Of a stretch of 64,000 bases of DNA, positions 24,096 through 36,380 are shown piece after piece. Positions within the stretch are counted from its first letter, which is position 1; the number at the start of each line of letters is the position of its first letter. Both the position numbers and the translations under genes were made by a program. The notes beneath the pieces were generated by a model, which saw nothing but the letters and a program-made list of their open reading frames with translations, did not search any database and was not told the origin of the DNA. This stretch comes from Ziziphus jujuba (taxonomy: Eukaryota > Streptophyta > Magnoliopsida > Rosales > Rhamnaceae), in NCBI RefSeq assembly GCF_031755915.1, contig NC_083390.1, positions 20,569,501 to 20,633,500 on the forward strand, in the 5' to 3' direction.

Positions 24096-24139
24096 CGCGT
24101 CGATCTATTTGGGAATTTTTTTTTTTTTTCCTTTCGATC

Positions 24140-27100
24140 ATGGCAACAAAGTTCAACATTGAGAAATTTGAGCGCAACATGAGTTTCTCCATGTGGCAAG
24201 TCAAGATGAAGGCGATTTTGACACAGAACGGTTTACACAAGGCGTTGGTTGGCAAGGAGCAGATGCCGTCTTCGTGGGATGCCGAAAAGAAAGCCGAGGT
24301 TGATGAGCGTGCCCTATCCACCATTCAGCTATGCTTGTCCAATGAAGTTTTGAGGGAGGTCCTTGATCAGAAGACAACAAAGGACTTATGGGACAAGTTG
24401 GAATCTTTGTACATCACAAAGAATCTCACAACGAAACTGATTGCGAAGCACCGTCTATACACCCTTTCTATGATTGAAGGTACATCTATTAAAACACACA
24501 TAGATGACTTTTATACTATTTTGTTGGATCTGGCGAACATGGACATTAAATATGATGATGAAGATCAGGCCCTAATGCTACTGCGTTCCTTACCTCCATC
24601 GTATAAAAATTTTAGGGAGACTTTGATTTACAGTAATAAAACCCTAAAATTGGAGGACGTGAAAGCTTCTTTATATTCTAAGGAGTTGTTTGATAAGGAG
24701 TTGACCAGCAGTTCGGATAACAATAATTTTGGGAGTTCCGGAGGAGAGGGTTTGATTGTTAGAGGTAGAACATCATCTAGAGATCAAAATAACAATGGTG
24801 GTAGTCGGCCAAGATCGAAGTCAAGGTTCAGAAACCTTATTTGTCACTACTGTAAGAAAAAAGGGCACATCAAAACTGAATATCGTAAGCTTCAGAATAA
24901 AAATAATGAAAAGAGTAAGGAACATGCCGAAGCCAGTGTCGCACATGAGGAAATTGAAGATGGAGATGTTTATTCAGTGACTGAGGATAGTTCGGGCAAG
25001 CAGGGATGGATTTTGGATTCAGCCTGTTCATTTCACATCTGTCTCCATAGGGATTGGTTCTCTTCTTATGTTCCGGTGGATAAAGATGTTGTGCTGATGG
25101 GAGATAATTATCCTTACTGTGTCATCAGCATTGGAACTGTAAGGGTGAAGATGCATGATGGAATTATCAGAACACTATCTGAGGTACGTCACATTCCAGA
25201 TATGTCTAAAAATTTAATTTCTTTATCTGCTTTGGACAAGTCTGGTTGTTCTTTTTCTGGTGGAGGTGGAGTTTTGAGGGTTCTGAAGGGTGCTTTGGTG
25301 GTGATGAAAGCTAGCCTGGTTGGTACATTATACAGGCTACAGGGTTCTGTGGTAATGGGGTCGGCTGCTGTTTCAGTGTCCATGTCAGATTCGGATGTTA
25401 CTTGTTTGTGGCATATGAGATTGGGCCATATGAGTGAGAAAGGTTTGGCGATGTTGAGCAAACGGAGTTTGCTTGGTGATCAGAGTATCTCGAAGTTGGA
25501 GTTTTGTGAACATTGTGTGTTTGGGAAGCAGAAGAGAGTTAGCTTCAGTACTGGAATTCACAAAACCAAAGGTACTCTAGACTACATTCATTCAGATCTT
25601 TGGGGACCCGCACGTACTGCTTCTAAGGGTGGTGGCAGATATATATTGACCTTCATTGATGATTTCTCCAGGAAGGTCTGGGTATATTTTTTGAAGCACA
25701 AGAATGACGTATTTGCTATCTTCAAGCAATGGAAAGCTTTGGTAGAGAAGCAGACGGAAAGAAGGGTGAAGCGCCTTCGTACAGATAATGGATTGGAGTT
25801 CTGTGATGGTGTTTTCAATGAGTTTTGTAGAAACGAAGGGATTGTTAGACATCTCACAGTTAGTGGAACTCCGCAGCAAAATGGTGTGGTTGAGCGGATG
25901 AACAGAACTCTTATGGAGAAAGTCCGATGCATGCTGTCGAATTCTGGGTTAGCACAGGAATTTTGGGCAGAAGCAGCTGCTACAGCTTGCTACTTGGTGA
26001 ATCGTTCACCATCGGCAGCAATCGATTGCAAGACTCCTGAAGAGGTATGGTCTGGAAAACCTGCTAATTATTTAGATTTGAAGGTGTTTGGATGCCCTGC
26101 CTATGTTCATGTTAATGATGGTAAGCTTGAGCCTAGATCGAAGAAGGGCATATTTCTTGGTTACCCGCAGGGTGTAAAAGGATACAGAGTTTGGCTTCCT
26201 GATCCAAAGTCATCTAAGGTTGTGATTAGCAGGGATGTTGTGTTTGATGAGATGGCAATGCTGCATCCGAAAAAGGAGCTAGTTGTTTCAGACAGTATGC
26301 CAAAGTAGGTGGAGTTTAGGGTGGAGGAAGTAAGTACTTCACAGAATGGTTCAGTTTCAAGCCCATTTGAGACACCCACTCATGTGGGAGAAGAGAGAAT
26401 TGAGGAGGTGCAGGAGCATTCGATTGCCAAGGATAGACCTCGCAGGGAGATCAAGAAGCCCTCTAGTTTAGCTGACTATGTCACTTTTGCTTGTGTTGCA
26501 GCACAGGAGATCGAGAGTCCCAGTGATCCTTGCAACTATTATGAAGCCATTTCATGTGAGGATTCTGCAAAGTGGTTAATTGCTATGCAGGAAGAGGTGG
26601 AGTCGCTTCATAAGAACCACACTTGGGAGTTGGCATTACCTCCAGAGGGTAAGAAGATTGTGGGATGCAAGTGGGTCTACAAAAAGAAAGAAGGCATTCC
26701 TGGTGTTGAAGATGCAAGGTACAAAGCACGTTTAGTAGCGAAGGGGTATTCACAGGTACAGGGAGTTGATTTTAATGATATATTTTCCCCTGTCGTTAAA
26801 CATACTTCTATTCGTGCTTTGTTAGCGCTAGTTGCTATGCATGATTTAGAGTTGGAGCAACTAGATGTGAAGACCGCTTTCTTGCATGGTGAGCTTGAGG
26901 AGACAATTTATATGCAGTAACCCGAAGGTTTCGAGGTTGAAGGAAAAGAGGATCATGTGTGTTTGTTGAAAAGGTCCTTGTATGGTTTGAAGCAATCCCC
27001 TCGTCAGTGGTACAAGCGGTTTGATGGGTTTATGGTTAGCCATGGCTATTCTAGAAGCCAATATGATAGCTGTGTGTATTTTAGGAAGTTGGAAGATGGC

Positions 27101-28084
27101 TCATTTATCTATTTGTTGCTTTATGTTGATGATATGCTGATAGTGGCCAAGAAGAAATCCGATATCAACAGATTGAAAGCAGAATTGAGTGGTGAATTTG
27201 AGATGAAAGATTTGGGAGCGGCAAAGAAGATTCTTGGTATGGAGATTGAGAGAGATAGATCTGCAGGTAAACTTTTCTTGACTCAAAGATCTTTTGTTGA
27301 GAAAGTTCTGGAGCGTTTTGGAATGAAGAACGCTAAACCTGTAAGTACTCCATTAGCTACTCATTTTAGATTGTCTGCTGATATGTCACCACAGTCGAAT
27401 AGAGATATTGAGTATATGTCACATGTTCCTTATTCTAGTGCTGTTGGTAGTTTGATGTATGCTATGGTGTGTACCCGTCCTGACATTGCACATGCTGTTA
27501 GTGTTGTGAGCCGGTATATGGCTAATCCTGGCAAACAACACTGGCAAGCTGTCAAGTGGATTCTAAGGTACTTGAGAGGCACTACTAACACTTGTTTAGA
27601 GTTTGGTGGAAGTAAGGAGGGTGTAAGTGGATATATTGATGCAGATTTTGCTGGGGACCTTGATAGAAGGAGGTCCACTACTGGTTATGTATTTACTCTT
27701 GGAGATACGTCTATCAGTTGGAAGTCTGTTTTGCAAGCAACAGTTGCACTATCAACTACAGAAGCTGAATATATGGCTATAGCTGAAGCGGTGAAAGAAG
27801 CTATTTGGTTAAGGGCGTTGATAGGTGAGTTGAGCTCTGAGCAGGAGAGTACGATCATCAATTGTGATAGTCAGAGTGCTATCTATCTCACTAAGGATCA
27901 GATGTTTCACGAGAGGACAAAACATATAGATGTTCGGTATCATTTTGTACGTGATGTTATTGCTCGTGGAGATATTGTTGTCAGCAAGGTGAGTACTCAT
28001 GATAATCCTGCTGACATGATGACCAAGGCACTTCCAGTAGCCAAGTTTGAGCATTGCTTGGACTTGGTTGGTGTTTGTTGTTGA
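24140..28084 (+). pseudogene. Copia gag-pol polyprotein, two in-frame stops
   Basis: The ATG at 24140 is the natural start: it opens the gag sequence MATKFNIEKFERN, and the upstream in-frame bases belong to the primer site and leader. One frame runs about 1,314 codons to the stop at 28084, interrupted only by TAG at 26306-26308 and TAA at 26918-26920. Gag has a CCHC knuckle at residues 235-248 (CHYCKKKGH...), but the last ligand is Tyr (TAT, 24881) instead of Cys. Protease has WILDSACSFH. Integrase has the HHCC finger (GHMSEKG ... CEHCVFGK) and the DDE residues in HSDLWGP, RTDNGLEF and NGVVERMNR. Reverse transcriptase has [22 protein letters not shown] and YVDDML. RNase H has YIDADFAGD and TTEAEYMA. 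The second stop falls in a usual MQQPEGF context, consistent with CAA to TAA. All three defects fit C-to-T decay on one strand or the other. Confidence 0.95.
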
Positions 28085-28191
28085 GCTTTGCCTTTAGGGG
28101 CTTTTGTGGAAGAGGATGGCAACTTTTATCGAAGATTGGAGTTTTGTATGTTTTTCCATTCCTTATATGGAATTCGTGTCAATGTGGAGAT

Positions 28192-28584
28192 TGTTAGAGT
28201 TAGTGACCCGAATTCTAGTTGACCCGACCCGAAAAGCTCGCGGTGTGACCCATTTGGTGAAACTAATTTTGGAGAAAAATTTGGGGCTCTGTGGTGGAAG
28301 CGGAGGTCTCGGACCGATAGGCCCGAGACCGTAGCCCACCACTGTTCAATTTTAAGGTGTCTTTCGTACAATATATTTTTGATATACTTTTGGGGTTTTT
28401 CGGCTGTAATTGGGGTTTTAGGGTATCGCGAAATTTTGCTCACCTTTTGTACCAATTTTTCGATATTGGATTTGCTTCTTCCTGTCCGTGGTTTTTCCCG
28501 TCAAGGGTTTCCACGTAAATTGTGTGTTTGTTCTTCGCTTTCTTTGTTTCCGTTGCTAGTTATTTTTCTCCCAATTCCGTAACA
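28192..28584 (+). repeat. 3' LTR of Copia element
   Basis: It is 393 bases, starting TGTTAGAGTTAGTGACC right after a purine-rich tract (GTGGAGA) and ending CGTAACA. About 3.3% differences to the 5' LTR by hand count. Confidence 0.95.
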
Positions 28585-28934
28585 ATATATATATAAAGGC
28601 ATGCTAAAGTTATATTATGGGTTTTGTAATGGAAAAGTCATGTCCTAATGAGATGTTAACATTTTGGAGTTAGGACCGTTGCGTAATTGTAAAAGCCCTT
28701 CCAGGCTATATATTGTGGGTTTTGTAATGAATTTGTAATAAAGTCCATTTGACTTAGATGAGGTGTTAACATTTTGAAATTAGTAAACTGCGGAGGAATT
28801 TCCTGATCACTTTTTCTCTGTTTTGGGGTCAGGTGGTAAACTACTCACTTCAGTAGGTTAAAATACCCACAAACCACATCTTCATAGAATATTTAATCTA
28901 AAAATATATCTGCTTGCACTTATTAAGTGTAAAA
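28585..28934. other. Short intergenic stretch with a direct repeat
   Basis: TTATGGGTTTTGTAATG ... GAGATGTTAACATTTTG (about 28615-28669) is repeated imperfectly at about 28710-28776. No gene seen. Confidence 0.4.
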
Positions 28935-29545
28935 ATAAGCTATTGCAAACTCAATGAGGGATCAGATAATTGAAAAATGACGGGGCTTAATTTCTTCTTG
29001 TCACTAAACAATATTTACCTCTTCTTTTTTGGCTTATGCATATAAGACTTTGCAAAATTTTAAGAATTGTAAATCATGAAAAATGACATTTTGAAACAAT
29101 TTTACTAGATTTCTTTTTTCCAATAATAAAGTAAATGAAAAAAGTTGTCCAAAACTCAGGTTCTAAAAATCAATATTTAGGTGCTGTACGGCGAGGAAAG
29201 ACCAATACACTACCATATCACGAATCACAATGTGGCACGATTTAACCCAATCTTCTTTCTCATATTCTATTTAACCTAATATTGCGTTGGGCGACTACTT
29301 AACAACTCTGCAAATGTAAAATAGCCTTCAAATGTTATAAATTTTTTGCAAGGCTTTTGGTACAAAAGTTTAAATTATAAATTGAAATATGAGATGATAA
29401 ATTATAATTTTAAAAAACAAATGAGAAAATATACCCCATATACTCTTCCTTTTGCTCTCAAAATGAAATTGCTATGAATCCAAAAGTTATTATTGAGATA
29501 AAGATAAAAATTCTGTAAAAATGTTTGATGCAGTATACAATAGTG
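28935..29545 (-). repeat. Inverted duplication, right arm
   Basis: Reverse complement of 18505-19145 with scattered substitutions and indels. Together the arms enclose about 9.8 kb that includes the MITE, copy 2 of the small membrane-protein gene and the Copia element. No coding frame is seen in this arm. Confidence 0.8.
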
Positions 29546-29898
29546 AAAACATATTTCATTTAGAGTAGTTTTAGACTCACCAAATTTATTAACCAATTTT
29601 TTTTATATTCATTAAGTTGACATTATTTTATTGGATTTTCCTTTCGATTATAAAGTATTATTAATTTATTAACTATTAATAAATTGTTACATTAATGGAT
29701 AACAAAAATTTGATACCTATAACATTTTCCTTTGATTTAATAACCAATATGTTCACTTTTAAAACCTAGAATGGATTTTATAAAAGACTTCTTTTTTTTT
29801 TTTTTTCAAATAGAACATTTATCATTCAGCATCCTAGTGTCACAAAAGTATCAACAACATCATCGTCCTATGTTTAAGTAAGGCCCATCATTTATCTT

Positions 29899-31024
29899 AG
29901 AGGTGTTCATTGGTTCGAAACCAACCTAGTTTGACAATAACCAAATCAATCCAATTATTAATCGGTTTGGTGATTTTAAATCCAATCCAAATTAATTTCA
30001 ACATTAAATTCAATTAGATCTAAACCAATAATATTTACTTTGGATTAAATTGGATGGTCAATTAAGAATTCGATTTGAACATAGGCTTGTAAACTTTGGA
30101 GTTTCCAATTTTAGATATTAGATAATTGAAACTAGGGGTGGACATAAACTAATCCAAACCTATTAAACTAACCAAATCGAATTATTTTAGTTCGGTTCAA
30201 TTTTTTGTGTAAGGTGAGTAAGGTTGAATTTGGGAAATTTTTAACCAAACCTAATATATTATATTTTTTTAATATTTTATTATAATTAATTATATTTTTA
30301 ATATTTTTTATGTTTTTAAATTATTTATTTAAATATATTAATAATAATAAATACAAATGATTAAAAACTAATAATAACAATATTTAAAAAAATTATTAAA
30401 AAATAAAAAAGTAGCAAAATATTATTTAAAAATAATAAAATAATAAATTCAATCAAATCAAATCGAGTTAAACAGAAAACGATCAGTTTGGTTGGATTTA
30501 GTTTCTTCCCACAGTTCGATTTGGCTCGATTTACAAAAAAAAAAAAAATGTAAAAAATGACTGAATTGAACCAACACCTACCTCTAGTGAAAACTTTGGA
30601 TTTTAGCTTTTTCACTTGCATAGACTTGCCAAACTTTTAATTAAAATCTTTAAACATTTTGAAAAAATGATAATATTTATTTAGGATAAGATAAAACTAA
30701 ATTGGTTAAAATAATATATCAATTATAACTAATTTTTTAAACTAAATAATGCAAACCAATATAAATATTAAAAAACACCAAGCAACATTAATTATTTTTT
30801 AAATGTATTTTTTAATTATTTATATTTTAATAAATTTGGTTTGGATTGCCTTTAGTTTTTATTTCTTGAAATCAATCTAAACTAAACCGACTGTTGGTTT
30901 TCAAAACTTTTTGAAATTAATCCAATGCAATTACTTATGATATAACCAATTTAAACAAGTTGGATTAGATTGGTGTTACCAAAAAAAAAAAAAGTTGGAT
31001 TAGATTGGATATGGACATCCCTCT
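29899..31024. mobile_element. hAT-like non-autonomous element
   Basis: The left end is AGAGGTGTTCATTGG and the right end, reverse-complemented, AGAGGGATGTCCATATCC, both of the plant hAT type (AGGGGTGTTCA). The flanks TTTATCTT (29891-29898) and TTTATCTG (31025-31032) match at 7 of 8 bases, the length expected for hAT. The interior is AT-rich with many AATCCAAT-like motifs in both orientations and no transposase frame. Another hAT-like element is nested inside. Confidence 0.65.
30133..30586. mobile_element. Nested hAT-like MITE
   Basis: It starts TAGGGGTGGACATAA and ends, reverse-complemented, TAGAGGTAGGTGTTGG. The flanking octamers ATTGAAAC and GTGAAAAC match at 5 of 8 positions. It lies wholly within the larger hAT-like element and has its own subterminal AACCAAAT/ATTTGGTT-like motifs. 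Support is moderate because both ends and target duplication are imperfect. Confidence 0.4.
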
Positions 31025-31362
31025 TTTATCTGGCTACATGTATTATATTTTCATCTATCCATTCCAAATTTGCTAATTTGTATCATTTCTTTTTAGGATT
31101 CCAATTTATATCAATTGTTTCAATCATTATATATTCTCACATTTGTCATATCATAATTAGATCATGTTAATTTCCTTTTGTTTATTATCTTTATTTGGCG
31201 ATTTACTAAAAGAACATCAAGTGAACATTAAAATATGCACAACCAATACGGTGAGTACTTCTACCAAAATAACAGTGTACTTTTCTGTGTATAAGAGAGA
31301 GAGAGAGAGAGATTCATTATGTATGAGAGGGGTACCAGGGATCAGAACCGAAAGAATGAAGT

Positions 31363-34215
31363 TATACTAATCAAATATTCAACACCGATGGACCCTAATC
31401 CCAAAACACGTAGAAACTACAAGAGCATGCAAATGGGCAAGACGACGAGAAAGCCCCTCTATTGAGTCAAAGGCTTTTCGTGGCTCTACATTGAATATTT
31501 GCCCCCCTTGCTAAATATAGCCCAAAATCAAAGTGAATTCACTTCCATTCCCTCTGCCACTCTGCCCTGTTATACACACTCGTTCAAGTACCTGTGGCTA
31601 GAGCAACTCTCAAAATCTACGCTTTACGAGCCAAAAAATGTAATCTAAACTGATGGCAGTCTCGCAAACCAATCTACGAGTCCGATGCAAAGACAGCACC
31701 TAGTCTCAGAAGTTCTAACTTGAAGTCAAGCATCTTCATTTGCACTGATTTGACTGTGAATTCCAGTCATCAAGGAGGTTAGTAATGGACTCTTCAAACT
31801 TCTTTGCTTGAGGTCCAGCCTTCATGATATTGACATCACCCCATTGTGAGCAAGGATCCATGAACCAGCTTTTCCCGCCAGAGCACCATGCACCTGGAAC
31901 AGGTCGATTATGCCCACGCTTGAGGATCTTTTCATCAACCATGTTCAGGACAGGATCATCATTCTTGAATTGTCTTGCAAATGCAGCTCCACTTTGGGCC
32001 ATTTGATCAAAATCAGAAGTGTTTAAGAAGTGAGGCTCCATTCCTGGGGGACTGTCCCATATCATATATCTCAAATCGCTGTTTACTGTCGTGTTCTTAA
32101 ACTCTGGTGAATTGCATATAACAGAGTGAAAATATCCTTCTTGAGACAAAAGTACATTTGTAAAATACATAAGCAGGGTTCGGGGTAGGTTATCCCAACC
32201 AAGTATGCAGAATTCCAGAAATGGTCGGCTTAGTACAACCCATGGCGAACCTGCAAACTAAGAAAAGTTAGGCTCAGAAGACAACTTCAATTTGATAGAA
32301 AGTATGATAAAGAATGAGAAAGAAGATATTATAGAGACTGTGCCTGTGAAAACTTTAAAAGCATCAGGAGTTTTCCGCTTTTCTGTAGCATGAAAAATTT
32401 GGCTCCTCCTGGCGAGGTATATAGCTGGGTCAACTACAATAGGCTGCACCCTCTGAAATCTGCATAAAAACTACTAAATTAAAAACCAGTGGTCCAAACA
32501 AATCTTACATTACAAGTAAAACTACAGCTAAAATTAGCAAAAACGATTTGCCTACTCTTTCCATCCAAGGTCACTGGTGTGATCAATGAAATTTAGATCT
32601 CTTCTAATGGAGGAGAATACATGAGAGAGATCTGAAAACAAGGGAAGGGGGAAAAAAAAAAAAAAATAGCGATATTAACAAGCAAGAATAATCTATAGAG
32701 GAACACAAGAAAATAGGAACAGATATGAGAAATTATAATGCACGGGATAACAGGCATAATATCAAAAATATAGGCATACAGCAAGTCTAATGCCAGTTAT
32801 GGAAAGTCAATGAGCATTATAACAACAAGTGCCATGAGAAGCCAGTAAGACTTTGGTAGAAGAAAGTAAGAAAAAAAGGTCACATACCTAGGGAAAGGTC
32901 ATGCATCCAGAAAATAAGGCATGTCTTCCTGGGACAAACTAGACAAAATTGCCAGTAAGACCATTCATCAACATTAGGGTCCAAAGTCATATTCCATTCG
33001 GACCATTATCAAAATTAGCACCCAATATCACCATAAAAAGTCCTTATAAAAGGTGTCAACTCCAGATGGGAAACATAATACAAGGCATTACAAATGCTTA
33101 AGAAAGATTCAAGATTGAGATTTGGAAAATCCTTGAAGCTTTTTCAGTTTAATTTTTATTATTTTATTATCAATTACTAGCAGCTCCTTTGTTCTGTCCT
33201 ACTTATAAAGTTATTTCTAGCTCCATATCTTTACCTACAATCCAACCTAATCAAGCTATTTCCTTGCAGTATGACTTTCTAATACACTTTCAAAGGCCGG
33301 AAGAAGAAACTCATGCCTACTAATAGAGAAATTCAAGTTGTCTTCATTGTCAGAGTAACAAAGTTGGTCCAGCATTAACTGATAAGCAAAATATACATGA
33401 GCAGAAAATACCCTAGAGTAACACATATGAACTCAGATCAAGACAAAATTTTGAATATCATTTTTTGCCATATATCCTGGTAAATTAACAAGTTCAAAAT
33501 TGATGCTTGATCAGCAAATAAATATATAAATGAATTTGCTAAACGATCAGTTAGCATTGCAAAGCTGTCTTTCAATATATAACAGAGGATCAAAACATGA
33601 TCTTCCCAAGTGAACTTTTCAACTAAAACTATTAACATTAACTTCTTCAAACATCATAAAGGTAACAAAATAAACCTTATCCAACTCAAACTCAAATAAT
33701 TATGAAATTCTCCCTCAGGTAAGGTAGTCCTTTCTAGTAATCTCCAAAAAAGAAAATGCAGTATCAATTTCAGAAGTCATTCCTCAACCTTAAAGCTCTG
33801 GTAACATTATAATGTTCATAAATCAGAAGCCGGGGCAACACTACATATAATAATAACATGAAATGTCAACACCAACCACCCCCCCCCCCCCCCCCCCCCC
33901 CCCGCCCGCTGGGGGTCCCCTTTCTTTCCCTCCCATTTTCCATTTTATTGCTTTCCCTTTTTTAACACCCATTACATTAAAATGTCTCTTTCTTTCTCAA
34001 AAGCAAATGCCATTCTTTTAGAACTTTCAAAATAAATGCGCAATCATATTAAGCCTGGATTTAACTTGACAGATAGCAAAAGAAAACTTCCATTCAAAGT
34101 AGAACACTACATGCTAAAATATTTCCCAGACAAGCCAGCTAGATCTGCATTAAAAGCTTGATGATAATTCAAGTCCCCAAAAAGCCAGAGCAAATTAGTA
34201 AGAAATTTGCGTTAT
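31363..34215. repeat. Segmental duplicate, copy B (within the intact GT14 gene)
   Basis: This is the counterpart of copy A at 5587-15640, in the same orientation, without the solo LTR and CACTA insertions. It includes exons 2-4, the 3' UTR and the distal part of intron 1 of the GT14 gene. Since B belongs to a complete gene it is probably the parent. Confidence 0.85.
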
Positions 34216-36380
34216 CTGTGTGTGAGTAAAGCTAACGCATTCAAACACAACTACCTTTAAATAGAGCACCTGACTCTCAAGAGTCAACAAATTAATGTAC
34301 AACACACATATGAAAATTCAAGGTACTAATCTCCATAGCCCCCACCTATGTTACCCGGACTCTCCACTCTATCCCACCATATCCATGTCGGATATTTGGA
34401 CACCTACAAAGGTTTGAAAAATTAAAAAATAAAAATAAAAATAGACAGATCTGACTCTGAAGCACGTAGCTGCACCCAACGCTACACTCAAGCCCAAGCA
34501 ACATATGCCCCCACAGACCAACACATTGAATGGCAACTACAGTTATTTTTACATATAACAACATACTTGTGCACATAACAATGGAAAAACTGTCCCCAAA
34601 AGAACACACACAACAAAATACTGACACAACTGAACCACAAAGATTCATATACTAACAAAGGAGAAATTTTGAAATCCCAAGATTTAAGTCAAATTAATAT
34701 TGAGTGGCAGTTATGTGCGCCCGTACAAGCATGTATTGGCTTCAGAAGTTACCTGATATTAAATAAATTACTTTCAAACACAGAAAACCCTGCAGATTCA
34801 CATAAATCTATGTAAAACACTGAACACAAATATCAAAAGCTAAGACATTGATCTTAACAATCCTAGTACACTATAATATGAACCTAGGAAAATATGCCAT
34901 ATTCATCAGTATGCTTATCCAGTCAAAAGTGCTAAGAGAAATTGTCAGAAGAAATGGAACTATAAAGAAATTTAGTATGATCATTAATTAATGCCGCTAA
35001 TATCTCAATTAAATTGCAGTTAGAGCTCAAAATGACAAGCCACTGGATAGTTCATCAACCAAACATCCAGCTTTCTAAGAAACCAGTGCAAATTATAGAT
35101 AAAATAACTTTACCTTCTACAATCCTATAATTCAGATTTCATACTATAATCATCTGGAGGAGTTTTGATGTAACCACACTAATGATTGGTGAGTTTACAA
35201 TCTTAACCATACAAATATTGGTTTGCTAAGTTCTATAAATTGAAATAACAATTAACTCTGCTTTGCTTGACCAAATTTTGACCCAAATCAGTCATCAATC
35301 ATCCCTAGCCTATGAACTGTCAAATTCAAACAAAAACTTGTAAGTAAATTCAGCGGATTCAAATATATCATTTCCACATAATTTCCATGGTAACAACAAC
35401 AGGACACTTGGTGTATGGAGTTTCGTCCATGTTTAGATAAGTAAAAATCAGACGAAGCCAGGTTAACAAAAATATCATTATTATTGTCGACAAATCTAAA
35501 AATTGTTTGTAATTCCCTGCATACATTTCTATTTCCTTCAAAGTGACAATTTTTAAATACATCTTACAATCGAAGCAGTATACTATAATTATACACCTAA
35601 AATTTAAAACGAGTAATAACCAGTACAGGTGATTCTAACATATCATACAATTTAAAATAAATATAAAGAATTCAACCCTTTTAAGATGTATATACTCCCA
35701 CTAAACCAAGAATACTCCCCAAGTCAATTTCAGACGTAGCCATATACCAATGAACAAAACCAAAAAAAAAAAAAAAAAAAAATCACATCTCCCTATAACC
35801 AAATATAAATTGCTCGATTATATTGACAAGAAAAGTAAAATACATAAACAAATATATAAATAAATAAATAAAAATGAAATTACCAAATTGGCATACCATC
35901 CTGAGTGATAAGCGGGTAATCCATTGCACTCAGAGTGATAAACCAATCCCACCCACTATCCAGCCTCAACAATATAGCCGCGGCACGCAAAGTCGTGGCG
36001 ATATTCGTCGAACCCATGTATGTTAGACGATCGGGCTTCCCAACCACATCCACATTTCCAAAAGCTCGAATTGCCGGCACCGACTTCACAGACGCAGATA
36101 AACGATGCCTGTCTTCCTCGGAGGCATCATTAGTCAGATGCAACAGATATCGATTGCGCGGGTGGTACACAGCAAGCAATAGCCTGAAGATCCGGTCCCT
36201 GTCACGACGACCACCCCATATGTAATATGCAAAAGCCGGGGGTTGGTGGGCTCCATGGTTAACAATTGAAGGAAAAGGTTTTGGGGAGCTGAAGGCAGAG
36301 ACTGAAAACAGCAGAAGGAGAATGAGAGATAGGAAAGCGGCAGAGAAGAGGGTAAATAGCCATTTCTTCTCAGCTCCCAT
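31736..36380 (-). CDS. GT14 family beta-glucuronosyltransferase-like protein
   Basis: Four exons on the minus strand: 35897-36380, 32556-32631, 32344-32459 and 31736-32250, total 1,191 bases, 396 residues. Family-14 glycosyltransferases of plants (DUF266/Branch domain) are Golgi type II membrane proteins; characterised GlcAT14 members add glucuronic acid to galactans of arabinogalactan proteins. Residues about 8-30 are a hydrophobic signal anchor, followed by a short stem and the catalytic domain with YYIWGG, YLLHLT, TYMGSTN, SAMDYPLITQDD, DLNFIDHTSDLGWKE, RRSQIFHATEKR, FTGSPWVVLSRPF, GWDNLPRTLLMYFTNV, GYFHSVICNSPEF and LRYMIWDSPP. Every exon joins in phase. Intron 1 is 3.3 kb. The donor of intron 3 is GC instead of GT (CAG|GCACAG), although the decayed duplicate still has GT there. 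No stops or frameshifts, so I call it functional. The exact acceptor sugar is inferred from the family. Confidence 0.92.
33879..33903. repeat. Uninterrupted C25 tract
   Basis: Twenty-five consecutive C in intron 1 of the GT14 gene, followed by GCCCGCTGGGGGTCCCC. Copy A has only short C runs at this place. Such tracts can form i-motif or G-quadruplex structures and are also prone to sequencing-length errors. Confidence 0.9.

Larger units (their letters stand above)
23689..28584 (+). mobile_element. Copia LTR retrotransposon, nearly full length
   Basis: The element is 4.9 kb: a 393-base 5' LTR, primer-binding site, one long gag-pol frame, and a 393-base 3' LTR. The order protease, integrase, reverse transcriptase, RNase H is that of Ty1/Copia. 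The LTRs differ at about 13 positions by hand count, 12 of them transitions, so insertion is not recent. Flanking pentamers are ATGTG (23684-23688) and ATATA (28585-28589); the site is an (AT)n run and the target duplication is at best imperfect. Two in-frame stops and a lost zinc ligand make the copy non-autonomous. Confidence 0.97.

Noticed and set aside
24083..24139. Upstream extension of the Copia gag frame
   Set aside because: It covers the primer-binding site and leader and has no ATG; the natural start is 24140.
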